Source of the DNA: an uncultured Candidatus Saccharibacteria bacterium
GTDB taxonomy: Bacteria > Patescibacteriota > Saccharimonadia > Saccharimonadales > Saccharimonadaceae
Assembly: GCA_938045445.1 (NCBI GenBank)
Contig: CALIMM010000010.1
Span: 27,926 to 91,925 of the forward strand
Direction of reading: 5' to 3'
DNA: 64,000 nucleotides
The notes beneath the pieces were generated by a model. It saw only the letters and a program-made list of their open reading frames with translations. It was not told the DNA's origin and did not search any database. Positions 34,074 through 42,038 of the stretch are shown piece by piece. Both the position numbers and the translations under genes were made by a program. Every line of letters starts with the position of its first letter. Within the stretch, counting starts at the first letter, position 1.

Positions 34074-36746
34074 CTAGCTTGTTCGCTGGCCATGAGCGGT
34101 ATTTTTGTCACTGTAGTATACACTGTCTGTCAATGTGGCAGTCACGGTGAAGTTTTTGCCAGCAGAGGAGGGTATAGAGACGTTGGTGTCGCCATCGCTG
34201 TTGACCTGGCGCGTGCCAACGAGTTGGTCACCCACCTTCACCTCCAGCTGCTGGAGTGGGTGGCTACCCTGGCGGTAGTATACCGTCGCCGATTGTCCGC
34301 TAGAGCTTACGGCGACGGAAACACTTGGCTTGGAGTCGGTACAGCGATGAGTATCGTCATTGCTGGTTGCATCATAGCCATCTTGAGCTGAGACAGTCTC
34401 TTTGCCTGACGAGTCTTTCGACCGAGTAACAGGGATATCCACACGAGCTGACTCTGGTGTACAGTTTGTGACCTTTTTCTTAGACACCCGGTCGAATGAC
34501 ATTGTGTTGCTGCTGCGGTTAGAGTTTTTGTTGTAATACGATGGATAGATCTCGTTGTTAATCCGCTGAATGCCGCTTGGTGCAGAGAACCAGTCGCTGT
34601 ATGATGCTTTGTGTTGACTAACGTAATATTGCGTCGCATCGGCCATGGTGTAGTCGAGCAGCATAGCGGGGATGAGCGAGTTACCGTTGCGGAGCGGTGA
34701 CGTATCAGAGTTGCCCAGCCAAACCGCCATCGACAATGCTGGTGTATAGCCGACTGTCCAAATATCCTTTGCTACCACCTTGCCATTAATCTCGGAGTTT
34801 GACGTACCGGTCTTGACGGCAGTCTTTGCCTTGAGGCGGTTCATTTGTGGCATGTAGTCTTGCCCGCCACCAAGGTTTGCTCGTGCACTGGAGTCGCCCA
34901 GGATATCGTTGACGATGTAGGCAGCTTGCTGGTCGATCACCTGCTTCGTAGAGGCTGTGTACTGCTTGAGGACTTGGCCGGTGCTATTGGTTACTTTGAG
35001 AACTGTTGATTGCGGGGTGTAGGTGCCCATCCGTGCCAAAGATGCAATAGCGTTGACATGGTCGACAAGGCGTGTACCACAGCTCCCGATGGCACTTGAT
35101 AGGCCAGCTTGGGCGTCTGCACCTTGGGTACAGTAGGCGCTGTCTCCCATCTCGCGAATAGTCTGCCAGGTGCTGCCGCGCCTATTGCGCTCATTTTCTT
35201 GCATAGCTTTGATGGCGGGGATGTTACGTGAGCGAGCCAGAGCTTGGCGGAGATTAATGTTGTTTTGGAACTTGCCATCGGCGTTTTGCGGCGTCCAACT
35301 GCCAAAGCTGATCTTTGAGTCGGAGAGGACAGAACCACTCCCGTAGTTAGTCCTGCCATTACCCTTGTTTTGGAAAAGCTGGGCATAGACCAGTGGCTTG
35401 ATGGATGAGCCAGGCTGGATAAAGGCGGTAGCGGCATTGTTTTGACCAAAGACGTCATAGTTAAAGTCTCGACTCCCAACTAGCGCTACCACTTGACCTG
35501 TTTTATTATCCTCAATAGCAGCTGCGCCATTGGTAAAGCCAGCATAGGTCGCACAGTTAGTATTACCACAGTGAGAATTAGTAAGCTTGCCATTAAACAT
35601 ACTTTGCATACGAGTCTCAAGCTTGCCTTGGAGTGTAGAGTCAAGCGTAGTCGTGACAGTGAGGCCGCCTTTGCCAACGGTCGATTTGCCCAGCTCTTTT
35701 TCGAGCTGGTCGCGTACCATCAGGACGAAGTGCGGCGCTTTTATGTCGGCATACTGCTCAGCCTTTGGTCTCACAGTGTCAAGAATGGCAACTTGCTTTG
35801 CTTCGTTGGCCTGCTCTTTAGTAATGTAATTCATCTCAACCATACTATCAAGCACCTTGTGCTGGCGTGCAATGAGAGCACTATTGCCTGGCACATAATA
35901 CGGGTCGTAGAGTCCTGGGCTATTCGGAATACCAGCCAGTAGGGCCGATTCGGCTAGAGTGAGATCCTTGGCTGGCTTCTGGAAGTAGGTGCGTGCGGCC
36001 GATTCAACACCATTGCGGCGGCCACCATACGATGCTTCGTTGAGGTAGAGGTTAAGGATTTGATCTTTGTTGTACATACGCTCAACTTCAATCGAGAGAA
36101 TCACCTCCTTAATCTTACGTGGTACACCATCGAGGCCGCGTTTTTCGATCTCACTTTTCTCAAAAAAGGCTTGCTTAACGAGCTGTTGTGTGAGCGTCGA
36201 GCCACCCTGCACAGCATTACCCTGCGAGTTACTCAAGAATGCGCGAGAAATACCAGCCAGACTGATACCGTGGTGGTTGTAAAAATCGCGGTCCTCCACA
36301 GCGATTGTCGCTTTCTTCACGTAGTCGCTAATCTGGTTGCCATCGACCACGAGCTTGTAGTCGCCGTTACCTTTATCCTCCCAGAGGAGCTGACCACTAC
36401 GATCAAGGTATTTGGTAACGGTGGTCTGGACGCGCTTGTCTATCTCGCCTGGGCGAATTGCATCGAGGTCTTTGCGGTAGTAGGTAAAAAGCCCGACGAT
36501 AACAAGGGCGAGCACGAGGAAAAACCCACCAACTACCTTGAGAATGGCATACGCACCACGTTTGCTAAATAAAAATTGTGCTACTCGGCGTGGATGCATC
36601 CGATAGAGTAGTCGCTTGAGGGGTTGCTTGGGTAGGCTTGCCAAGTACTCCGCTTTGCGGCGGGCTTCGGCGTCTTTTTTGGTGCGGCGCTTGGCTGCAA
36701 GATTGGAGTAGACGCTAACTCGATGTGATAAATTATTTTTGACCAC
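34074..36746 (-). CDS. Class A penicillin-binding protein (transglycosylase/transpeptidase)
   Basis: This 890-residue enzyme has a basic cytoplasmic head (1-65) and one membrane span (about 66-92). The GT51 glycosyltransferase domain has E-D-R-D-F-Y-N-H-H-G near 148 and G-G-S-T-L-T-Q-Q-L near 180. The transpeptidase has S-S-I-K near 448, S-R-N near 508 and K-T-G-T near 643. The C-terminal about 150 residues (from ~740) are a Ser/Thr/Asp-rich beta-type extension outside the membrane. It builds and crosslinks peptidoglycan. GTG is the likely start, with GAGGAAT upstream. Confidence 0.95.
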   Translation of the reverse strand: MVKNNLSHRVSVYSNLAAKRRTKKDAEARRKAEYLASLPKQPLKRLLYRMHPRRVAQFLFSKRGAYAILKVVGGFFLVLALVIVGLFTYYRKDLDAIRPGEIDKRVQTTVTKYLDRSGQLLWEDKGNGDYKLVVDGNQISDYVKKATIAVEDRDFYNHHGISLAGISRAFLSNSQGNAVQGGSTLTQQLVKQAFFEKSEIEKRGLDGVPRKIKEVILSIEVERMYNKDQILNLYLNEASYGGRRNGVESAARTYFQKPAKDLTLAESALLAGIPNSPGLYDPYYVPGNSALIARQHKVLDSMVEMNYITKEQANEAKQVAILDTVRPKAEQYADIKAPHFVLMVRDQLEKELGKSTVGKGGLTVTTTLDSTLQGKLETRMQSMFNGKLTNSHCGNTNCATYAGFTNGAAAIEDNKTGQVVALVGSRDFNYDVFGQNNAATAFIQPGSSIKPLVYAQLFQNKGNGRTNYGSGSVLSDSKISFGSWTPQNADGKFQNNINLRQALARSRNIPAIKAMQENERNRRGSTWQTIREMGDSAYCTQGADAQAGLSSAIGSCGTRLVDHVNAIASLARMGTYTPQSTVLKVTNSTGQVLKQYTASTKQVIDQQAAYIVNDILGDSSARANLGGGQDYMPQMNRLKAKTAVKTGTSNSEINGKVVAKDIWTVGYTPALSMAVWLGNSDTSPLRNGNSLIPAMLLDYTMADATQYYVSQHKASYSDWFSAPSGIQRINNEIYPSYYNKNSNRSSNTMSFDRVSKKKVTNCTPESARVDIPVTRSKDSSGKETVSAQDGYDATSNDDTHRCTDSKPSVSVAVSSSGQSATVYYRQGSHPLQQLEVKVGDQLVGTRQVNSDGDTNVSIPSSAGKNFTVTATLTDSVYYSDKNTAHGQRTS

Positions 36747-36782
36747 GATCTCTTATTCCTCTAACACACGATATTCCTCTGC

Positions 36783-36791
36783 ATTATAGCA
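36783..36791 (-). promoter_or_regulatory. Extended -10 of the PBP gene
   Basis: TGC-TATAAT on the minus strand; leader of about 30 nt to the GTG start at 36746. Confidence 0.65.
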
Positions 36792-36841
36792 TTATGTGGG
36801 TGGGTAGGGCTAGTCTTTCCCGCCGTGCGACTCCTATTTCG

Positions 36842-36850
36842 TGCTAAAAT
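36842..36850 (+). promoter_or_regulatory. Extended -10 of tyrS
   Basis: TGC-TAAAAT; initiation near 36857 leaves a leader of about 40 nt to the ATG at 36896, with AGTGGAG as ribosome site. Confidence 0.5.
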
Positions 36851-36895
36851 AAATAGCAATACATGAGCATAAGAAAGAGCAAGAGTGGAGTATAT

Positions 36896-38104
36896 ATGAC
36901 CTTAGCAGAAGAACTAACCTGGCGCGGATTCATTAACCAAACGACGTTTGCTGATATTAATGACATCAACGAACCACGCACTTTCTACGTCGGCGTTGAC
37001 CCGAGTGCACCGAGCATGACGATTGGCAACTTGGCCGTTATGATGCTATGCCGGCACTTCATCGACCATGGACACACGCCACTGTTGCTTGTGGGGGGTG
37101 CAACCGGGATGATTGGCGACCCAGACGGTAAAAAGCAAGAGCGCGATCTCCGCAATGCTGAAACGGTAGCACGTAGTGTTGAGGGCTTGACGGCGCAATT
37201 TCGACAGATATTTCGCGGCCAGGATTTTGCGGTAGTCAATAATGCCGATTGGTTTGCTCACGTTAACTATGTCGATTTTTTGCACCAGATCGGTAAGCAC
37301 GTGAGTATGACGCAGCTACTCGACCGCGATTTTGTGCAGCAACGGATCGGCGAAGGCGGGACAGGCATTAGCTATGGTGAATTTAGTTATGCATTGATTC
37401 AAGGTTATGACTTCTTGCATCTGTACCACGAGAAGGGTGCGACGCTGCAATTGGCTGGTGCCGACCAATGGGGTAATAGCGTGACAGGCGTGTCGCTCAT
37501 TCGTAAGCTCGAGGGTGGCGAAGCTCATGTCTTGACGGCGCCGCTCGTAATCAATAAGCAAACAGGAGTAAAATTCGGCAAGTCGGAAGGTGGTGCAGTT
37601 TGGCTTGACCCAGCGCTGACGAGTCCATACAAATTTTACCAATTTTGGCTCAACTGCGATGACGAGACGAGCAAAGACTTGATCAAGATCTACACGTTGC
37701 TTGATCAAGCAACTATCGAAACATTGATTGACACCCACCACGCTAACCCTGGCGCGCGCACCCTGCAAAAGACACTCGCACGAGAAGTGACCAATATCGT
37801 CCACGGCCATGAGCGCCGCGAGAGTGTGGAGCGAGTAACCAGTGTGCTCTTTGGTGGCAATGACCTATCGACACTGCGCGAGGAAGATCTTGACGCGCTG
37901 GCCAACGAGATCCCCACCGTCTCGCCGCAATCAGTGGTGACCGCTCTGGTGGAGGCTGAGGTCTGCGTCAGCAATGGCGAAGCACGTCGCCTCATCAAAA
38001 ATAATGCCATTAGCCTTGATGGTGCAAAAATCACCAGTGATCAACCAGCGACGAGTCCAAGCTTGATCAAAAAGGGCAAGAACAGCTTCGTGCTCGTGCG
38101 ATAG
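36896..38104 (+). CDS. tyrS: Tyrosyl-tRNA synthetase with altered HIGH motif
   Basis: This 402-residue class I synthetase has the Tyr-specific residues and the usual three parts: Rossmann core, anticodon domain and C-terminal S4 domain (about 335-402, S-N-G-E-A-R-R-L-I). The KMSKS loop is K-F-G-K-S near 226, normal for TyrRS. The HIGH signature reads T42-I-G-N45, so the first His is Thr. ATG 36896 is preferred over 36863 because the family begins M-T-L-A-E-E-L and AGTGGAG precedes it by 5 nt; an 11-residue longer form is possible. Confidence 0.92.
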   Translation: MTLAEELTWRGFINQTTFADINDINEPRTFYVGVDPSAPSMTIGNLAVMMLCRHFIDHGHTPLLLVGGATGMIGDPDGKKQERDLRNAETVARSVEGLTAQFRQIFRGQDFAVVNNADWFAHVNYVDFLHQIGKHVSMTQLLDRDFVQQRIGEGGTGISYGEFSYALIQGYDFLHLYHEKGATLQLAGADQWGNSVTGVSLIRKLEGGEAHVLTAPLVINKQTGVKFGKSEGGAVWLDPALTSPYKFYQFWLNCDDETSKDLIKIYTLLDQATIETLIDTHHANPGARTLQKTLAREVTNIVHGHERRESVERVTSVLFGGNDLSTLREEDLDALANEIPTVSPQSVVTALVEAEVCVSNGEARRLIKNNAISLDGAKITSDQPATSPSLIKKGKNSFVLVR

Positions 38105-38178
38105 ACAGGTGTTCTCGATGGCTATGCTCGGCAGAAGGGTAGCAACCGATCATTCGATTATGTATTTGCCATATTTTA

Positions 38179-38187
38179 TGGTATGAT
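38179..38187 (+). promoter_or_regulatory. Extended -10 of the PMM-like gene
   Basis: TGG-TATGAT; leader of about 31 nt with AGAGGAG before the ATG at 38225. Confidence 0.5.
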
Positions 38188-38224
38188 AATGGCACATTAA
38201 TTAGCTACAAGAGGAGAATTTGTC

Positions 38225-38983
38225 ATGAAAAAATTGATTGCATTTGATCTAGACGATACGCTAGCAGTAACGAAGTCACCCGTGAGCGACCGGATGGCGG
38301 CTCTGCTGGGGCGTTTGCTGGAGAAGTATGATGTGTGCGTCATCACCGGTGGAGACTTCAAGCAGATCCAAAAGCAGGTGACTAGTCGCCTTGATGTGTC
38401 GCCCGAGCTGCTGGGCAAGTTTCACGCTATGCCGACGTGTGGCACGCGCTATTACCGCTTCGACCCACAGGCGGGTGAATGGCAGCTGCAGTATGCCGAG
38501 GACTTGACGGATGAGCAAAAAGTGCAAATCGTGAGTGTGCTTGAGTCGACTGCACGGGAGATGGGGATCTGGTGTGAGCACCCAGCGGGTGAGATTATCG
38601 AGGATCGCCAGAGCCAGATCACTATATCTGCCTTGGGTCAGCAGGCCACTCCTGAGGAAAAATACGCCTGGGCAGAGAAGTACAAGGATGTTCGGCCAGT
38701 CTATCGCGACAAAGTGGCGGCACAACTGCCTGGCCTCGAAGTGCGCATTGGTGGCACCACTAGCACCGATATCACCCGCCCTGGCATCGACAAAGCCTAT
38801 GGCATGAAGAAGCTGCTTGAAGCTAATGGCTTAGAGAAAAGTGAAGTCCTCTTCTTTGGTGATAAGATCGAAGAAGGCGGCAACGACTACCCAGTCCGCG
38901 CGATGGGTATCGACAGCATTGCCGTCAATGGCTGGGAAACAACCGCCTATGCATTGGACGGGGTTTTGGGCGTCACGGAGTAA
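38225..38983 (+). CDS. HAD-IIB hydrolase, eukaryotic-type phosphomannomutase-like
   Basis: This 252-residue protein has motif 1 F-D-L-D-D-T-L-A near residue 8, I-T-G-G-D near 39 and a motif IV G-D-K-I-E-E-G-G-N-D-Y near 217. The cap segment E-D-R-Q-S-Q-I-T-I-S-A-L-G and the phrase T-S-T-D-I-T-R-P-G-I-D-K recall PMM1/PMM2, which interconvert mannose-6-P and mannose-1-P. Such an enzyme would feed GDP-mannose for glycans. Mutase versus plain phosphatase activity cannot be told from sequence. Confidence 0.82.
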   Translation: MKKLIAFDLDDTLAVTKSPVSDRMAALLGRLLEKYDVCVITGGDFKQIQKQVTSRLDVSPELLGKFHAMPTCGTRYYRFDPQAGEWQLQYAEDLTDEQKVQIVSVLESTAREMGIWCEHPAGEIIEDRQSQITISALGQQATPEEKYAWAEKYKDVRPVYRDKVAAQLPGLEVRIGGTTSTDITRPGIDKAYGMKKLLEANGLEKSEVLFFGDKIEEGGNDYPVRAMGIDSIAVNGWETTAYALDGVLGVTE

Positions 38984-38997
38984 AAATTGGAGCAGGA

Positions 38998-39285
38998 ATG
39001 TCAAAGGACAGTATAGATAAGGCTTCTACGAAGACAGTAGATAACTCAGACAAAACACCACTGAACTCTCGTGATGATCCAGTAGCGCTCATACTAACAG
39101 ACAGCGAAGTAGAGATGCTTATGCGGTTTATTCATGAATTCAGGCTTGGCCCAAAAGCTCCTACTGATGAAGAATGGAAGTGGCTGGAGAGTGTGCAGGG
39201 GCTCCCTTCTGCTGACTACTATGGAGAATTGTTTGAGAAACTAAACAAGTTCCGTGTTGCTGCTATCACATATAATGGCAGGTAA
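38998..39285 (+). CDS. Small unrecognised soluble protein
   Basis: This 95-residue polar protein has a Lys/Ser/Thr-rich first 25 residues. A compact helical part follows (L-T-D-S-E-V-E-M-L-M-R-F-I-H-E-F and W-K-W-L-E-S-V). GGAGCAGGA precedes the ATG. It lies 14 nt after the PMM-like gene and just before a terminator, so the two form an operon. No family recognised. Confidence 0.6.
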   Translation: MSKDSIDKASTKTVDNSDKTPLNSRDDPVALILTDSEVEMLMRFIHEFRLGPKAPTDEEWKWLESVQGLPSADYYGELFEKLNKFRVAAITYNGR

Positions 39286-39302
39286 GAAACGGGCCATGAA
39301 TA

Positions 39303-39333
39303 AAAATGCTCACCCAGTAGGGGTGAGTATTTT
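39303..39333. terminator. Bidirectional terminator
   Basis: AAAATGCTCACCC pairs with GGGTGAGTATTTT (one G-T) around a short loop. It serves the plus-strand pair ending at 39285 and the minus-strand CYTH gene ending at 39357. Confidence 0.85.
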
Positions 39334-39356
39334 ATAGTGAATGCCGAATAAACTAA

Positions 39357-39893
39357 CTAAAGCTGCTCTCTACTAAGCTTTTTATAACAAAACCGCGCAA
39401 GCTCTGGCACAATGGTGTCATATGTCTTGCCGGCGAGCAGACCTCCAGCGATGAAATCCTCCTGTGTGACGTCGGCAAGGGTAATGTCTGGTGGAGTAAA
39501 ATCATCCTTCTCGGCTTCTGTGCTAAACTCAAAATCTATCAACACAAGCCCAGCCAGATCCTCGATAAATATATCAATTTCGGCGAGTGTGCCATCGATC
39601 ACGACGCGGTAGCGGTCCTTTGCAACGCGCTTTGCGCTGCAATGTGAGAGTGCTGCAAATTCTTCCTCTGTCAAAGGGATGGTTTGCTCAATGTGCTCGG
39701 ACGCATCACCTGCTGTAACGGAGGTTTTCTTGGTGATTTCATATGTTTTGCCGTTTTGCCTAAGCCGAAGGTGGGAATGCGCTGGCGTGTCTGGGATATA
39801 GATATCGACGATGCGAGTTGGCTCGGCTGTCTTGATTTCTTGCGGCAGCTCTTTTGCGAGGAATGTGCGCTCCCGTTCTAACTGTTGACTCAT
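39357..39893 (-). CDS. CYTH-domain protein
   Basis: This 178-residue CYTH/triphosphate-tunnel protein has the E-R-E-R-T-F opening, basic strands L-R-L-R-Q-N-G and Y-E-I-T-K-K, then alternating acidic strands E-I-D-I-F and L-I-D-F-E-F that line the tunnel. Family members are adenylate cyclases, thiamine-triphosphatases or inorganic triphosphatases; triphosphatase is the likeliest, but this is an inference. AAAGGAGAAG precedes the ATG. Confidence 0.85.
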   Translation of the reverse strand: MSQQLERERTFLAKELPQEIKTAEPTRIVDIYIPDTPAHSHLRLRQNGKTYEITKKTSVTAGDASEHIEQTIPLTEEEFAALSHCSAKRVAKDRYRVVIDGTLAEIDIFIEDLAGLVLIDFEFSTEAEKDDFTPPDITLADVTQEDFIAGGLLAGKTYDTIVPELARFCYKKLSREQL

Positions 39894-40082
39894 TGCTTCT
39901 CCTTTACTATATCAATAAGTTTAAGTTTATTATCTTGCTTGTTTCGTCTGTTGGGGTTATCAAGCATTTATTGCGCTCAATAGATTTTATTCTTGGTGTA
40001 AAAATATATTTGAGAAATAGAACACTTCTATAGAATTCTTGAGGAAGGATGCGAAAAAAGAAAGCTCCATGCCGCAAATTAT

Positions 40083-40106
40083 AAAAAAGTGCCGCAAGAA
40101 ACGGCA
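40083..40106 (-). terminator. tRNA-Leu(UAG) terminator
   Basis: On the minus strand TGCCG-TTTCTTG-CGGCA is followed by C and six T, about 22 nt downstream of the tRNA. Confidence 0.8.
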
Positions 40107-40127
40107 ACAAAACAAACCCATGATAGC

Positions 40128-40213
40128 TGGTGCGGATGAAAGGACTTGAACCTTCACGCCACGAGGGCACATGCTCCTAAGGCATGCGTGTCTACCAATT
40201 CCACCACATCCGC
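40128..40213 (-). tRNA. tRNA-Leu(UAG)
   Basis: This 86-nt class II tRNA has acceptor GCGGATG/CATCCGC, D-arm with GGTAGACAC, anticodon stem CATGC/GCATG enclosing loop CTTAGGA (anticodon UAG), a long variable arm, T-arm GGTTCAAGTCC, discriminator A and an encoded CCA end. It reads CUA and probably other CUN codons. Confidence 0.96.
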
Positions 40214-40224
40214 ATAACAAAGCT

Positions 40225-40233
40225 ATTATACCA
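40225..40233 (-). promoter_or_regulatory. tRNA-Leu(UAG) promoter
   Basis: TGG-TATAAT on the minus strand, with TTGCAG 18 nt upstream as -35 (249-254 of 40 kb block). Start near 40218 would give almost no 5' trailer before the tRNA at 40213. Confidence 0.65.
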
Positions 40234-40256
40234 AATGAGCTGGTGTATCTGCAACC

Positions 40257-40811
40257 TTAGCTGCATCCATCAGCTCGGCGGAAAAAGGTGAGGTGTGCGT
40301 TTCCATAACTACGATTGTCCACCACAACAATGTCGTTTGCTAATTTTGGCCCCTCACCTATTCCTGTATGTGATAATACCATAAATCCGCCTGGTTTGAG
40401 AAGGGCAAAAAGTCGGCTAACTGTTGTAAGCTGGAGATCGTGGTAGGGCGGGTCGGCAAAGATGATATCGAACGCTTCGCCATCGTACGTATCAAGCCAT
40501 GAGCCGACGCCAGCTTTGACTGCAGTAGCGGATGGATCAGCACTGAGCGCTGCGATATTTTTGCAGAGGATGGTAAAGGCGAGGCGATCACGCTCGACAA
40601 ACAACGCCTGGCGAGCCCCACGGCTCAAGGCTTCGAGACCAACTGCACCAGTGCCCGCAAAGGCATCGAGGATGCGGGCATCGTGCACTGCATCGCCAAG
40701 CGAATTAAACAGCGCGTTGCGTACTCGCTCGCCCATAGGATGGGTACGGCGGTTATCTGGCGCATCGAGCCAGCGTCCGCCATAGCGCCCGGCGATCACT
40801 CGGACTTTCAT
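40257..40811 (-). CDS. rsmD: 16S rRNA (guanine-966-N2)-methyltransferase RsmD
   Basis: This 184-residue methyltransferase opens with V-R-V-I-A-G-R-Y-G-G-R and has the P-M-G-E-R-V-R-N-A-L-F-N-S-L segment typical of RsmD. The SAM motif is L-D-A-F-A-G-T-G-A-V-G-L-E-A-L-S-R-G, and the catalytic motif is F-A-D-P-P-Y (N/D-P-P-Y). It modifies G966 of 16S rRNA. The ATG at 40811 overlaps the upstream gene stop as ATGA, so an upstream in-frame ATG is not needed. Confidence 0.92.
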   Translation of the reverse strand: MKVRVIAGRYGGRWLDAPDNRRTHPMGERVRNALFNSLGDAVHDARILDAFAGTGAVGLEALSRGARQALFVERDRLAFTILCKNIAALSADPSATAVKAGVGSWLDTYDGEAFDIIFADPPYHDLQLTTVSRLFALLKPGGFMVLSHTGIGEGPKLANDIVVVDNRSYGNAHLTFFRRADGCS

Positions 40812-41626
40812 GATGGGTAAGCCTCGCATAGTGCGCTGTACCATGCGTAGGCAACAGTGCGGATGATCTCTGGGATGAGCTCGTTGCGCGTTTGCAAGGC
40901 TAGGCCCGTCGTCCAGCCGTTACGCCAAAACGTGTGATACATATCGAGTGCATACACCCGCTGCACTGCTCGCAAAAAGACCGCCTCCAGGCCAAGCTGC
41001 TCTGCCTCAGCTACCCACTCGGGCGATGGGCAGGTGTCCGCAAAACGGGCAGTGCGCATCGAGGCGGCCACACCTAGCTCGAAGAGAATATGTGTTGCAA
41101 AGACACCCTTTGCCCCCCAGTATTCCCAGTTTTTGTTGATGGTATCAAGCCCCGTCGTCCCATGGATGAAATTCTTATCTAAGACGGTAAGGCGCTCCTC
41201 TTTGGGGCGACCCCAGAGTTCCTCGATTTTATCGCTCAGCGGATAGTGATGAGCCGGTGTGAGGCCGTCAACAATGGCGTGTGACATCCACGCTGCCTCA
41301 AAGGCAGCACGCACTGTATTGTTTTGGCGTAGCGCTTGGACAAGATTGTAATGATGATCGAGAATCATAACGACGAGGTCGCGGTCGTCTGGCTTGGTGG
41401 GGTCGATATAGTGCCAGGGTTCATCGACGCTGGGGCTTTTGCGTTTGATACCGTCGGGACCATTATTGCCCTCGAAATGGAGAATGTCGCGCGAGCTCGG
41501 GAAGTGGAGAATGGCGACATGGTGGCTGCACATCTGGCCAAGGTCGCGCCGTGCGATCTGGTCGATTCGCTGATGAACACCAACCAAGTGCCCCGACTGG
41601 TCTCGAAAGGTTGTTCCACTGTACAT
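40808..41626 (-). CDS. Unrecognised His/Asp-rich protein, phospholipase C/P1-nuclease-like pattern
   Basis: This 272-residue cytoplasmic protein has repeated metal-type residues: H-L-V-G-V-H, C-S-H-H, D-H-H-Y, and M-S-H-A-I-V-D-G-L-T-P-A-H-H-Y. The last recalls the helical zinc-dependent phospholipase C/S1-P1 nuclease fold, where His and Asp are spread along helices. I could not confirm a family. It overlaps rsmD by 4 nt (ATGA), so they are co-translated. Confidence 0.7.
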   Translation of the reverse strand: MYSGTTFRDQSGHLVGVHQRIDQIARRDLGQMCSHHVAILHFPSSRDILHFEGNNGPDGIKRKSPSVDEPWHYIDPTKPDDRDLVVMILDHHYNLVQALRQNNTVRAAFEAAWMSHAIVDGLTPAHHYPLSDKIEELWGRPKEERLTVLDKNFIHGTTGLDTINKNWEYWGAKGVFATHILFELGVAASMRTARFADTCPSPEWVAEAEQLGLEAVFLRAVQRVYALDMYHTFWRNGWTTGLALQTRNELIPEIIRTVAYAWYSALCEAYPS

Positions 41627-41635
41627 ATCTCATAT

Positions 41636-41644
41636 AGTATAGCA
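41636..41644 (-). promoter_or_regulatory. Extended -10 of the 272-residue gene and rsmD
   Basis: TGC-TATACT on the minus strand with 9 nt to the ATG at 41626. Confidence 0.6.
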
Positions 41645-41955
41645 GATTTTGACGTGGCTGAATCGTTGCTATGGATGTGTTTTGTTGAGATTATCCACGT
41701 TTCATTATTTTGATGGTATTCCATGCTACTCAGTGGGGTGTAGCGAGCTGATTCTATGCGAGCAGGAGGGGTCTGATTGATTTTGCTTGTCCACTCACTC
41801 TTACGTTTCTTCTCTGAAAATACTACGTATACCTAGTATTCTTCACACTATATAGATTTGATGACTTTATGTAACAAACAGTAGCTGTACTTCATTAGAT
41901 GAAATGATGAAAATTTACTATGAGGAGAAGGTTTGGAATGTGGGCGAAATACTCT
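41645..41955. other. Intergenic region without a gene
   Basis: About 310 AT-rich nt between the promoter of the 272-residue gene and the recG terminator. No coding frame, tRNA or clear repeat was seen. Confidence 0.55.
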
Positions 41956-41990
41956 AAAATGACATTCTCAACCCTAAATGGGCGAGAATG
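41956..41990 (-). terminator. Possible recG terminator
   Basis: On the minus strand CATTCTC-G-CCC pairs with GGG-TT-GAGAATG, followed by TCATTTTA. It lies about 50 nt after the recG stop. An extra GAGAATG copy sits at 41993-41999. Confidence 0.45.
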
Positions 41991-42038
41991 GAGAGAATGA
42001 AAAAAGGTAGAATTAAAAATAGGTAAGATTACCTCAGC

